From NCBI GenBank assembly GCA_963580455.1, contig OY756957.1, positions 6,267,001 through 6,331,000 on the forward strand: a stretch of DNA of 64,000 nucleotides. Direction: 5' to 3'. Both the position numbers and the translations under genes were made by a program. Positions 1-13,354 of the stretch are shown here, in pieces (position 1 is the first letter of the stretch; every line of letters starts with the position of its first letter). Source of the DNA: Euonymus europaeus (Eukaryota; Streptophyta; Magnoliopsida; Celastrales; Celastraceae). Below the pieces are notes generated by a model that saw only the letters and a program-made list of their open reading frames with translations, searched no databases and was not told the origin of the DNA.

Positions 1-986
1 TAAAATTAAACCGGATCACATCGAAATGTAGCAGAAAAAAACCGAACAGACTAAACATAAACTAACATAATGTGAATTTACAACATGAATCTTGACATCA
101 TTTTCAACGAGAAATGACGAACTCATTCATATCTAGACAAACTCAACGCTGGATGATGATTATATATCATCGGATCACCAAATCCGTGACAAATGGAGGA
201 GCTCTAGATCCAAATGAGAGAAATTCTGAAAAATCCTTTATTCAAACAAAAAACACTAACAAAAATTAAAAAAAAAGATCTAAAAAAAGAACTGGTAGAT
301 CAACCCCATAGGAGGGAAATAAAGGAAGGAGAGAGCGGAGGGAGTAGGTAGAAGATGGAAAAGAAGAACAGAGAAAGAAGGGGCAGAGGAGGCAGCAGCA
401 ATTGGATTACTCTCCTCCAACAATCGTTCTGTGTCACTTTATCCGCAAGAGATAGCCTTAGTGGCTATTTATATGTATCGTCTTGTTTGTGCATTTCATA
501 AAATTCCGAACTTCCTCGGTGAGGAAGTAGTCATTCGTCGGCCTTCAGACTGTCTTATTGTTTCAACACAAACACAATTGTTGTCCATTTTAATTTCAAA
601 ACATCAAAACCAAGTCCCAGTCCCTCTCTGTTATTTAGACTGAATTCCCCATCGGGGGTGAGATATTGACTGCAGACAAGTTATCACATTCTATTTGCCA
701 TCAGAAGAGGGGTTCATGTGGAGTTGGGTCACCGGAAAGCTAAAATCAGGACCAAAGCGCTCACCAGTGCGTGAAAGTTTTAGATGTTTCTCAGGGAGTT
801 GCAACTTCAAAAGCCTACAAAGTGACAGTCTAAGAAAAGCAAAAAACAAATATACAACATGAAGGATCATGGGTCATTTGAAGTACTCTACCGTGCTCTC
901 TCAGACAACCCGGCTCTCGACAAGGGCACTAGAAACCTCTTCAAGTAAGTTTTTTTCCCCTTCAAGTAGGTTTGTTTGAGAAAATG
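1..986. other. left-edge region without a supported gene
   Basis: This holds the possible TATA/leader described separately and a short plus-strand ATG reading frame at 859-948. That frame gives 30 well-balanced codons and runs into an AAGTAAGT splice-donor-like sequence. No downstream plus-strand exon can be joined, because the 3' end of the minus-strand MIP1/DUF547 gene follows at once. The rest is AT-rich and unremarkable. Confidence 0.4.
465..473 (-). promoter_or_regulatory. possible TATA box of a minus-strand gene leaving the left edge
   Basis: On the minus strand this reads TATAAATAG. About 30-110 bases downstream the minus strand becomes a long pyrimidine-rich tract (roughly 430 down to 300), typical of plant 5' leaders. 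No convincing coding exon follows: the first ATG near 310 runs only a few codons. The promoter call is inference from the TATA-plus-CT-leader pattern; it could be chance in AT-rich DNA. Confidence 0.3.
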
Positions 987-3900
987 TCAGACCCACCATG
1001 GCTTTTCTGTTAAGTGCTTGCAGAAAAGGTACCTGAACTTGTAGCTGTATGGTAACCATTCTATAATCTGGGACGCCTTCTTGTTAGACTTGTTGCTAGT
1101 GCATTTTTTAATCGACTCACAAAGCTTTTTATCAACATTTTCAGTGACCCACTTTAGAAGATCATCTGAGCCGATGCAAGCTTCTCTCCCAAACCTTTCC
1201 AGCAACTTTGGAAGGAAGACTTTCCGCGATTTCTTCACAACTACATTTGCTTGAAGAAAATCCTTTTTTGCCACTTCTAGCTCCTCTTCAATTCTTGATG
1301 ATGTGTAGACTTTTAGCTACAAATATTTACAAAATGCAAGCAATCAGTCATGTGTCATGTATTTCTGCTGTGTGGTTCACTTGGAAATATGAAGTCACAA
1401 ATGGCAAACAAGGGGAAGGGTGAAAACTGGAAAAGACTACTATGGCAAATTTGTGAATTATGTCAATCAATCATGATTTAGGAAGTTCATTACTAAAAAT
1501 AAAGGAAGTTCATTGTTCAAACGGAAGCAAAAGAAGCATAAACCAATTCCATCCAAGGGGATTAATAAGATGCTTCAAACGGAAATTTAATGTAGACATA
1601 GAAGATCAAATGACAATCAAACAACATGCATGAAACTACATTCTGCTTCACTAAAGAAAAACAATCTGAAAATTGGTCATCCATTTTACTTAATAGTTGT
1701 TAGATCAACCTTTCTTTCAATTCTTTGAGAAGCAGTCCTCACTTAAAGTGTGATCTCCGAGAGGCCTCGTTCAAATAAATATATCATAGATGATCCCACA
1801 TATCAGGCTCTAACGGCAGCTTGCGTTGACATCACTGAATAGGTAACAAGGCTCCCAGAGTGGAGGCAGGGTAATAATTAAGATGGGAGGGAAAAAGGCT
1901 GTTTCTAAGAGTTGAACCTATGATCTCAAGGTTTGTGGGGTGAAGCAACTTTGCCGAGGATTCACCCTTAAGGAATATTTTTTTGACATATGACTAACAA
2001 AATTGTAGGACTACAGTACCAAAAGATGTCTTTAGATAATGATATTTAAGTAGGATAAGGTAAAAGAAAGAGTTGCAGAAAACAAGAAGTTACCACAGGA
2101 TCAGAGAAAGCTCCAGTACAGAGGGCAAAGCAGACAAGCGGTTGGTGATTTGCAAGACCAAATTTTGAATCAATAATCTGCCTTTCTTCACTAGATTTTT
2201 TGCGCAGGGCAGAGGAAATGATGGTCTCAAGCCACTGTAATTCACACAAAATCCAGTAACAAAAATAAGCACAGAAATCTGTTACCAGAGTCAAGGCTGC
2301 AGGAAAACAGTTAAGGGATAAAATAAAGCAATGAAATACAACTCCCATTTTTTCTTTTAATTTCTATTGAAAATTTTTGAGGCAGGATTAAGTTCAGCCC
2401 CAAAATCAAATCATAAATTGGTGTATTTTAGGCATGTCTTTATTAATTATTAGATGATGACAGTAAGCTGCATACCCCTCCTATTCGGGGCCCGTGGAAG
2501 CGAAATATTGATTGTTCGATAGCATTTGCGCTTATGATGTAACCACCAATGTTGTAAGCAGCCTGCACTACACAGGAAAACCATCAAAAATTTATTCTGC
2601 CAAAAGAACCAAATGAATCAGAAACACTATTCATCCTATTTATCTAATTTTGGATGAAACTTGTATGAGCAAAGTGTGTGTACTTTGACTCACGTTGATC
2701 GAGAAGAACTAAAAAGAGAGATTAATAATCAAAAGAATTCAGGACACCCATTGTACTGTAATAATCAAATTAATGTAATAACCATATTAATTACGTGGCG
2801 AGACTTCTGAATTACAAGCCTCAGAAAGAGCTTCACAGGCTCACTTGAGCTGCTACATTTTACATCTAGCAAAATTCTCTTTCTGCTAGTTGCAATCTGT
2901 ACACTTACTTTATAGCTTTATTTTTCCAAAACTAGGAATTTGAGAAAACGTAAGTGCAATACCTTGTGAAACAATGCTAACCTCCTCAATGAGCCATGGG
3001 GGATTCCATAGGCCAAATATGCCTGCAGGCGAGAAAGGAAAAAGTTATACATGGTAACTACTATAAAACACACCAAAGGATCATTATGTTGTTTCTTACA
3101 TGCATAACAAGTGCATTATACACATTGATCCAAAATGCAGTTTGGGCACAATTTTCCATCTGGCTCACAGTCACCCGTTCCAATTGTTCCACCAGTACTC
3201 TGAAATTTAATTTATAAAATGTAAGCATCTATGAGAATATCAACTGGATGCACATGCACACATAAGTATATTCCACCCTGCAAACTATATATACCATTCA
3301 TCTATATGTTTGAAGAACTAACCCATCTCTGGGACAAGGTGCATAAATGCAGATTGAATTCATAACCTAGATTATCCTACATGATTGAAGTTTCATTTTA
3401 TATCAATTAAAATGTAGCCTGTCACTTGCTTGTGAAGTTTTCACAAATTCTTTGGTGGTCTAAACTAATTGTCAGATGTAACTATGTATGGGCTTCAGTT
3501 AAGCAGGAGAAGCTGTGTCTAAATCCAATTTCAAAAATTTATCTCCAGTAGCGCATTTTCCCCATAAACAATGGTACTGCATGCAAGATGTTTGATCCCC
3601 AGGGGATGTTGCATAACATGTTGGACATAAGAATATGGTCATCCTGTTAGAGAATACCATAATATTTGATTGATCTGTGTTTTAGCCTAACGTAACTCAA
3701 GGCTGAATGTTTCTGGAACAACAAATACAGAAAAGCCAGACAAAGCTTGAAGGGGAATTTCCTCATTCACTCATTTCATAAGCTGCTTATTTTTTTTCAG
3801 GACATAAGAGGCATGGAATCACTCCCTTATTGTGTCCTCTTCTATTTTATTTTCTTTTTTCCCCTACAATGACCAACCACTAACCTGTAGTTATTGATGG

Positions 3901-6900
3901 CACAAGATACACGAGAGAGCTGGTTCTTGTCAGTTGATATCCAAGATATTTCTAGCACAGATTTGCAGGAACAATCTTGGTCCTCTACAACATCATGTTG
4001 AGGAAGTACAACATTAGTGGATGACCTCATCAATAAAGGGGATATGTTTCTTTCACGGTTAGCAGATGCTGCACCACGAAGACCACAGTACACAGTAGCC
4101 ATACACCTGACTATCTCCTCAGACAACTTGCTGGGGCACTGATAGAGATGATCTTTCAGAGTTTGAAGAACAGAAGTTCTGTCCCCGGCAGGAAGCTTTT
4201 GGCAAGTCTGATGATAGAGAACAAATTGCATTGATACGGAAGACCAGAGATACAAAGATCATATATATAAGTCTTAAAACGGAACAGATAAAAAATAAGA
4301 TAAAAGATAACCAACTGAACCTGATTTTAAGTCAACAGAACATTGGTTACAAAATACAAACAAATGCCCCACTTTTTCAGGCAGACGTATGAGATGATTT
4401 CCATAAAAGCTTTCAAAATAGTCACAGTTAATGTATTTGTTGAAGGATCATTTCTTCACTTCTCACATATGTAAACTTTCAAATGTTTGTCCAAATAAAA
4501 ATAAAAATAAATATTTTTTAGAAACAATGTATAATAATGTATCTAAGGAACATACCTACCTGAATTACTGCTGAATGAGATTTCTCGCAATGAATGTCAC
4601 TTTTGCCACTCAAGAATGACACATCACTAGATTTGGAGGTTCTTTTACTAGAGTCTTTTACTGAAACCAGAGTTTGCAAGGGTCGCAATGGAAACTTCTT
4701 TGAGGAGCAAAAGGCACTGGAAATGATATTTGGGTGCTTCCTGGATGATTGCTTTATATGGTGGGCTGGAGAAGACATCCCTGAGCTCTGCTGAGAAGAT
4801 GGCCGACTAACAGAGTTCTCGAAAATACTCCTGTAAAGTGAGAGCACATGCTGCTCACCATTTGCAACCTCTTCTTCAAGTAACTCGATCTCAGCAATCA
4901 ATTCCTTTGTCTGAAATAAAACAACAATTTGCCACTTAATGTAATGGAACTCATTGTTTCTAAGATAATGTGCAACACTCATCTCTAGAGTACCTGAAAG
5001 CATAAGAATGGGTATCATAAACATTTACAACACATGTCAAACACCTAAATTCTCAGCAATATTTTACTGAAGCAACCCAACACTTAGAGCACAAAGCTCA
5101 AGTTTTCACAAAGCAACAAACTTCCTGAGAAACTTTATGGGAAATATTTCAGTTCCTTCTGAACTAAGCTCTACGATCCCACAAGATTGGCCATAGATTA
5201 TACATCTGTAGCAGGCAAAATGACTGTCTCAAAATGTTTAAGCAGAAATGATCATATGAGGTGCTTTTAATTGTTTGCTTTCATTTCTAATAATTTTCTT
5301 TCTCTCATTTTTCAAGAAACTAAAGAGAGTTGCATTTAAAAGCACCTAGAGATCATATGAGGTGTTGGACATCAGAGAAGTAAAAAATCATGAGAACCAA
5401 GTTCATAATAACTTTCCATTCGTACATTTGCTCAGGGGTGAGGTCACTTTTGATCTTAATCAGAATTTGCTCACTGGACGCCTATAAAATATGACAATCC
5501 AAACTTTGATGTGACAAAGAATGAAAATTCTGAAATAGTTTTTTATACAGAAAACTAAATTGCTGTCCATAATCAATTAGCAACAACTAGTTAAGTACTT
5601 GAATTAAACACCCAAAAGATAAAGCCACCTTGGTAGCAAAATGCCTATGTCCAGGAGATAAGGTACTTGAAACTCGGCCCATTGCCTTCTCAAGCATAAT
5701 GCGCATAGATTTCTCTTCCCGCAGACGTAATTGCAGCTCCTCAATCTGAAATCACATTAGGGAACCTTTTCAGATAAGCTATAGCAGACACATTATGTGG
5801 AACAAAATTCACATTTGAGATTTGGCGATTAGACATTCTCAGTCACCCAGAACTTAATTTTAAATGTAAAATAAAGAGAATAAATGCAAGAACTGAAAAA
5901 AAAAATGCACAATTACATTGATAAAGTTGAACGCATATCTGACCATAAATGAAGACAAATCCGTGTGGCACCTACTGTAAGTAAAGTAACACATATTTGT
6001 ATTAAACTTCAGAACTTACATCTTCGTAACTTACATCATTTTCCAAGGAGGCTCGGTGACTACATGAAGCATTCTTCTTGACATAAGCACAGTGGCCATG
6101 GAGGGGACTTTGGAACCTATAACCCCTAGTTGAAAGTGGTGAAAACTGTTGAGGTCAAGTGAAAAAGTAAATGTCAGTGTCAAATTATTGTTTCATATTG
6201 ACAATCAAAACTTTAATTGTCCAAGAATTCCAGGTGTCATCATCGCACGCAGATTATTACATCATTATAGGTAAAAGGTAAACAACACCGATGCACAACG
6301 CCCCGCGGTGGGCAGAGTCTAGGATAGACAAGATTTACGTAAACCTTACTCTCACATAATATATGGAGAGACTGTTTCAATTTATTATTGCATCATTATA
6401 GATTTAACATAAATTAAAAAGATGTCTCACAGGTGGTGCATTTTGGTCCCTCATGAAATGTGAAGCTCCATTTCTTGAAACATCCAAGTTCTTCTCTGTA
6501 ACACTGAGAGGAAAATCCAGAGTCAGAAAGTAAACATTTAAATGTGTTAATATTCCAATCCCAACAAAAGAAAACAATTGTTCATTGCACACTGTAGAAG
6601 GTTCATTGATTCAATCACTAAATATTTTGACAGTGAACAAGATCATGTGCTCAGATCAGCCGATTACTTTCACAGGTTAGCTGTAGAGATCATATTTTTC
6701 CGAAATGTTAATCTAGTGCAAGTGTACAACACCATCTAATCCATCAAATTGTGTGCCAACATTTCTCACTTGAAAGATTACATAATCTTCCATAAAAACA
6801 GTTTCTAACTAGGTGAAATACAATGTCTGATCTCGCAAACAAGGTCAAGGGATTTTTTCTTGTTGGGCCTCCTCCCATAACCACTAGAAGTCTAGAGCAC

Positions 6901-7554
6901 CACGAATTTGCCATGTTACACTCAGTTCATGGCAAAAGAACAACATGGATGGAAAAATTATTGGATCCAGTTAATATCCTTTTCCTATCCCTCAATTACA
7001 ACAAAATCACGCTAGACACAAATTCTGCATATTTGGCATTGATTCAACTATGATGCACCAGTTACATGGATATTTCTTCTTGATTATCAAACTCGCCAAG
7101 ACCTCATTGACATTCACCCAAATATCATCAATTTCAGTATAAACAATAATGCGAAATCCTGAAAAAGGTACTGAATCTTCGTAACTTGTTTCTTAAAGAT
7201 CTAAGGGATAAACAACTATATGCCCTACTGCTTCAGTTGGTGAATGATGCACATACATCCAATCCAAAAAGGATCCAATAATTAGCAAAACTCCTAGATT
7301 GCAGTGAAACAGTTACATATCCAACAGTGCCCTTATAACCCATAAAAAATCCTTCATTTTCTATTAGCCTCTACGTTATATATTAGAATCAACATAATAG
7401 TTATGGCATTGAGAGTGAAAGAAACAAAACAAACTAAAACACTACACCTCTTAGAGCGACTGTGTTGGGCAGAAACATGTAGACGTGCTCGAGAATCTCC
7501 ACTCTTTATGTTTCTTGCCACAGCTTCACTATCATCTACATTGAAACCACCCAT
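987..7554 (-). CDS. ternary complex factor MIP1 leucine-zipper / DUF547 protein, 11 exons
   Basis: Predicted join on the minus strand, given low to high: 987-1316, 2094-2234, 2476-2562, 2963-3022, 3100-3199, 3885-4207, 4560-4910, 5629-5745, 6035-6076, 6431-6503, 7448-7554. This gives 1731 nt, 576 residues, with phases agreeing at every join. Around residues 65-150 lies the leucine-zipper block (SHRASLEND, LREEKSM, LEKAMGR, STLSPGHRHFAT, TKELIAEIELLEEEV). Residues 330-470 form DUF547 (LVEQLERV, AFWINVYNALVMHAYLAYG, SANAIEQSIFRFHGPR, CTGAFSDPVLKVYTSS), followed by the usual basic C-terminus ending KPWWV. Plant members are thought to act as coiled-coil scaffolds; the biochemical role is not established. 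The start at 7554 has an in-frame stop upstream. The least certain join is the 5' end of the 6035 exon: an acceptor at 6116/6117 looks better as a splice site but breaks phase, whereas 6076/6077 keeps it. Confidence 0.88.
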
Positions 7555-9114
7555 TTCACTATTCCTCAAATCTCAACAACTTTAAACACTGCCCACAACT
7601 CTTCACATTTTTCAATACAAGTAATAGACTGAAACACGTTGTAATCCATAAACTCTGAAGAACAAAATTAAGTAGGAATGTTGTAATTGAGAGAGAGAGA
7701 GAGAGAGTAGTTTCAAAAGTAAGTTACTATAATTGAATTTAAAAGTTCATGAATGAATGAAGGAGGAAGTAATGCATAAAGGGTAAGAGAATTTGAAATA
7801 AAAGAAGCATACACAATCCACAAAAAATTGGGACCAGGCAATTGCTGCTAACTGCTAAGAAATTAATTTCATCACTTTAGGGTTGTTGGGTGCATTCAGT
7901 GCCAGAATTCATTTTACCTGATCAATCCCTGTACCAAAGCCTATGAGAGAGAACAAGAAAATATAACCATTTGAAATGGAATTACTAGCTAGCTGGGTCC
8001 ATTACTCCATTGTGTTGGCGGTAGTGAGAGTACATATACTCTTCGGACTCAATTCTCTGTAACCGAGGCAACGAATACCCAAGATTGGAGTACCTGCACT
8101 TGAATTGTGTGCACTGTGCAGCAGTCAAACTGGCCACAGACCTACATTTACCGACCATAAAAAATGTCAAACCCTAATCCCTGAACAATCAAATATGCAG
8201 TTTTCTTATCCTAATTGCAATTTAACGCACAATTGCTTTACATAGAGTTAAAATTCCTGCCACTGCCAATATACGAAAACCTTAATCATGGGTGTATTTA
8301 GCTTCTGTGTATAGGCGGCATGACTATTGCAGACATCAAGTAGCCTTTGAAATTGGCCAATTGCAGCAGAAGAGCAGTTCATTAAAAGGGATCAGCGTAA
8401 ATTACTTTAATTGGTCTGTTAACTTTTTTTATAATGAAAATGGGCTTTTAGTCCATATAAATTTCAGGTGTTCATGTGGCCCATTTAGTTATATGGTGGG
8501 CTAACGCATTCAAAAAAGTTATCTATTTGAATCAAAGTTTTTGAGGCCCACTACACTATTTTTTCCCTCAACCAGCCCACTGCAATACCATGCAAGACTG
8601 CAAGAGTGTTTTTTTAGAGAAATGAAAAGGAAATTGTTATGTAGTCGAACACTAAATAGTTCATATAGTCTATTACATTATGATATTGTATTTTATTATA
8701 AATTTATAATCAAATATCATATTTCATTGTATAATTATAATTCTATTGTAATATTTCATTATAATATCATATTTCATTGTAAAATTTACAATGAATTAGG
8801 ATGTTACAATATGGATTGTTTAGTCAGACTATTTATCATCATCGAAATTGAAATTTCATTAGAACCCGGAGTAAAAACTCTCGAAAGAGATTCAACTCCA
8901 CTAAATTAGGATAAAACTCCACTAGATGGAGAGAAACCGACTACCCACGCGCAAGGGATAATATCAATTAAAAGAACATGTAGAAAGCTAAAAAATTTGG
9001 AAAAAAATTAGCTCAACATTGGTAAAAAACACCCTAAAATGATTAGATCTAGAAAGGACGGCTACTATCACGAAGATTTGAATACTGACACCTATATATT
9101 TTCAATTAATCCAG

Positions 9115-9406
9115 TGTGCACGCCCGTACTTTTCATTGTTTACGGGCTTTCTTTTTCAACCGTTCAATCTTCTAGACTACCGAGATTAATTGAAAGCGTG
9201 CATTCGATTGAGATTCAAAGGCCAAGAGAAGACCACAGGAAGAGTCCCAACGAAGAAGACAGTGATGGAAGCTATGGAAGTTCCGTCGATTTTTACTTTT
9301 TAGCTTCCCTTTTATATTTTTGAAACCTAATTTAATCTCGGCCATCTAGAAGATCGAACGGCTAAAAACAAAAGCCCGCAAACAATGAAAAATATGGGCG
9401 TGCACA
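9115..9406. mobile_element. MITE with ~75-bp terminal inverted repeats
   Basis: The left end begins TGTGCACGCCCGTAC and the right end finishes ATGGGCGTGCACA. The inverted match continues inward through the segments reading TTTTCATTGTTT, the CGGGCTTT motif, the CCGTTC block and CTTCTAGA, down to CGAGATTAA near 9190 and 9335. The total is about 292 bp with no transposase-like ORF, so it is non-autonomous. No clear target duplication is visible, so the superfamily is open. Confidence 0.75.
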
Positions 9407-10175
9407 ATATAACAAAATTGAAATTTTGCGACATGTTCCTTTGTAAAATTTATAATTTGCAATAGCATTGGTATAAAATTCCATGGCAAAATTGAAAAAA
9501 TTAATAAAATCTAGTGACAGAAAAATTCATTTGTAAAATCCTTCACGGATATGATCGGTCGCTAATTAATTCCGTTGTGACGGAACTCATTTTTCTATCT
9601 CAGAGACTCAAATTAATCGTTTCAAAATTTTGCCACAAATTCCCTGGCAAAAACACTTTTAATGACAGCAATCAATTGAATTTTCTCTCCTTATTCATTC
9701 TTCTTCATATGCGATCTCTCCCTTCTCTCATTTTTCTCAATTCTTCCCTTCCTCTCATCCTTTTCCACTCCCTTTTTTTTCTTCTTTTCCTGCAGTACTC
9801 TTATGGAATTCGGGAATTTGTTATTCTATTCAACACTTTATTACCATTTTAAGGTACGTTTTATTATAATTTTTTTTTTAATTTATGTGTGTCGGTGATG
9901 ATTACATCATTGCAAAATTTATTTATATTTAAGATACCTAGAATTATATAGAAATAATATGTGTGCACAATCATTTGAGTATTAATCTAGTGGTGAATCT
10001 CTTTGCACTCAAATAATATGGACTCGAAAGGTCAAATTCGATTCCACTATGAACAATATTATTATGGCTACATGCTAGATTTTGCTTCGACTCAATATAT
10101 TGTTAAGTGAAAAATTTATGTGCGGGGAATCGAATGTTTGAGTTTAGAGCCATATCATATATGCAAAAATCAAAC

Positions 10176-10178
<3 letters not shown>

Positions 10179-10214
<36 letters not shown>
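10179..10214. repeat. (AT)n microsatellite
   Basis: An uninterrupted run of about 18 AT units. Shorter runs of the same type occur near 46733, 49729, 52271 and 55854. Confidence 0.95.
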
Positions 10215-10217
<3 letters not shown>

Positions 10218-13200
10218 AGAACAAATGTTTGGTCATTACAAGACCATTTCAGAGATTATATTGGTTTTGGACATAAATAATTTTCATACAGAAGAGAGAG
10301 TCACAACCAAACCCATTAATCTATACAATATTCCACTATAATTAAAGAGTGATGATTGTTAATTCACAGATATGACACCTGTACAATCTGTAGGTTGGCA
10401 TTGCTCATGGTAGTGCACCTAGCTTGTATGGGAGTTGGACATAAAAAATCTGCTTAAAGATTCCATAATGCACCTCTATCCTACTTTGAGAGCTTGCTTT
10501 ATATCCTTAATTTGAAATCATAATTAAAGGACTGTTCAAATTAAACATATTCATTAGAGATAATCTTCTACTAACAATTAGTGATTTTGAACAAGACTAC
10601 CATAGTTTAATTTTGTAACAGTAATTGAAAATCACAAATATTGTAATGAAAAATAAATTTTCTTATTATTAGTTAGTGGATGATCAATCAATGATGACTT
10701 CATCACTAAGAACTGCGTGATTGCAATTTCATTAATTATTGGAATGTTATTTAATTTTATTTATATATCATGAAAATAATAAATTATTCAATGATCTAGG
10801 CATTGATGTATCGGAGTCAAAATTATAATATCAATTCATGAACGGATAATGACAATGCATGAGTAGTTGAAAATAAAGAATATAATTTCTAATTAAAATT
10901 TCAAAAATGTATCAACCGTCTATAAATTGACACTGTCCTATCGATTCTAGTGCAATATATGACGCGGAATATTAAGACCATTGAATAAATACTCTGATGA
11001 TAATGACATCAAACCTCAATAATCACTGTAATGGAGCTGACCTTCCACAATAATTCATCCCAACATGCTTATCCCTACTGTTTTAAACTATGACAATGAT
11101 ATTATCTGATTGTTAATTAATTAATAATTAAGTTAATTGTCTTAATTATGTTTTTATTACTGACAATGCCTAGTAATTAAACTAAAAAGGCCGTAAAATA
11201 TTTTGTCAGCGACCAATCCAACAGTGTTGATGCATTATTTGGCATCATGGAAGGTACCGACAATGATTATATATATTTGATACTTCTTATACTGATTATA
11301 TAATAACCACTATAAAGATTGATCAACGTCGGGGCTTTTAAAGCACTAAAACATGGTGCGGGATCCCGCGCTTGATCAAGGCGGTATTTAAAGTAGCATT
11401 TGAGATAGCATAAAATTAAAATTTTACGTAGCATTCTGAAATGCTAATAAAAGAGCCTCACGTTTTTCAGTCAATTTTATGCCGTGGAAATCATATCCTC
11501 TACCTCCGACTATGTGATGTCCGTGGGCCACAAACCTCAAGTTACAGACTGTCTTGGCCAAATCATATTATTGAGAATGGAAATTTCCTTCACAAGAACC
11601 CATATATGGGACCCCTCTCTCCATTAAAAAGATAAGAAAGGACGTGACTTTGTGCGATATACCCATCCTATCATTTAGAATTTTGACTTATTTACAACTT
11701 TTGGTTGACAATCGTACTTTAGGGCTCACGTTGAAAGCTATGTGAAAGAAATAAGACCACATTGTGTGGAGCATAAAGAATAAGAAGAAGAATCAATTGG
11801 GGAGTGCCTCTCCTAAATTAAGATGTCACAACACTATGAAAACTGGCATATATGTCGGTGTGGGTCGATCGGCTGTGTCCAAAATCTAAAATTATTTCAA
11901 TGAATGTACTTTTTTTCCAATGAATTATTTCAATGAATGTACTTGGTAGTTAATACAATAATTATTCGGTGACCCTAACACAATCACATTATATTTTGAT
12001 GTGGTGAAACAAAATCAATAGAGTGGTACCAATTCACTTACGGTTGATGTATTTATTTATTTTTCAAAATTTGATAAGTAAATTATCTATGTTTATTCTC
12101 AACTATCGGGTGTATTGTTATCAATCGCTCATGAATTAACATCATCTTATTGTTGATGTGTCAGGATGATTGAATAATTTCTCAAAATTAATAGGCTTGT
12201 ATGGTTAAATACTTAAATTGCTGTAAAACTTTACTTCGGTTCTTCAAAATTGACACTGTAGTGTGGTCAACTAGTGTCCAAAGTTCTAAATCATGACCAC
12301 AAAATATATAATAAAAAAAGAGAAAGAGCAATTTCTAGCTGTATTTTAGATAAGCTTTTCAAAATAGAGCAACAATTTGAGTGGTGCATTATTTATTTGT
12401 AGTGTAGATGAGAGACTTGCCTACCTAACAACATTAAATTTGGGGTCATTAGTCATTACAGTATTGCAATGGACCAGACCGCCCATACATTATACACACT
12501 CTAATAGAATAAGATTTAAATCCAATTATGTACAATTGTTTATAACAAATAATAGTTATCCTGGTCTTATTATTTAGCAATCAATAATAACACCAGGATA
12601 GCTACCAATGAGAAGTTAGGATTCGTTTGGTTTGTTTTTTAATTTATTTGTTCCATTTTTTTGGTTTTCTCTTTTCAGGTGATTTTTTTTTTGGTTTTTA
12701 AATGAGAATCAAAAGTGTCTTTTGAATTATTTTCTGTTTTTCAGAAAAGAAAAAATGGAAAACATGCAAAGATTTTATTTTCACATTGTTTTTTTTAATT
12801 TAATTTTAAAATTGACCGTCGGATTTGAGAATAAACACGTGGCGTGCATAGAAGGAAAGAGAGGGGATCCTGAAGCGTACGTAGCATCCACTCAAAGGTT
12901 GGTGCATGGCGATTGGTCAGTCAAAGCACAGTCACCGAAAGTCACCTAACGCTTCAACCCACAATAAAAAAAGGAACCTTCTTATTAGTTCTTGGTCTAA
13001 CAACATGTAATCCCAACATAATTGTTTTGTTTATAGAAACAAGTGTGATTTGCACGAGTGTTAAGAGACCAAATCCGCTGATCCAGGCTGTGTTTCTCAT
13101 AATTATGTCCCTTAAACTGTACGACATTAGTACTTCGAGTGTCGTGAATTCAGTTTTGTCTCTGCCGACTGCTGATTATTTTTAAACAAAAAACCTGACT

Positions 13201-13279
13201 TTAGGGGTGATCAAACTCAAAGCACTAGAATTCGATTTTGGGTTAATGTAATCCATTATTGTCTGTATGTTTGTGGGTC

Positions 13280-13290
13280 TCTATATAAGG
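13280..13290 (+). promoter_or_regulatory. TATA box of the VAN3-binding-like gene
   Basis: CTATATAAGG lies about 70 bases upstream of the predicted ATG at 13355. That spacing fits a transcription start near 13315 and a short leader. This is the only strong TATA motif in the 300 bases before the gene. Confidence 0.65.
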
Positions 13291-13354
13291 ATCCTGTTTC
13301 ATTGAAGATTTCAAATAAACCAGTCTTTCTTCTGTAAGAGGGATTTGTACAAAC

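Larger units (their letters stand above)
7555..13279. other. AT-rich intergenic region
   Basis: The GA microsatellite at about 7692-7708 and the pyrimidine-rich stretch near 8000-8170 on the minus strand may belong to the promoter or 5' leader of the MIP1/DUF547 gene. Beyond that are a MITE (9115-9406), a TA microsatellite (10179-10214) and a possible tRNA-derived SINE fragment near 9975-10130. The pyrimidine-rich stretch at 9690-9790 is low complexity. I see no gene between 8300 and 13280. Confidence 0.6.

Noticed and set aside
7985..8170. 61-codon minus ORF upstream of the MIP1/DUF547 start, considered as a first exon
   Set aside because: No donor/acceptor pair joins it in phase, and an in-frame stop precedes the chosen ATG; it is better explained as leader or promoter.
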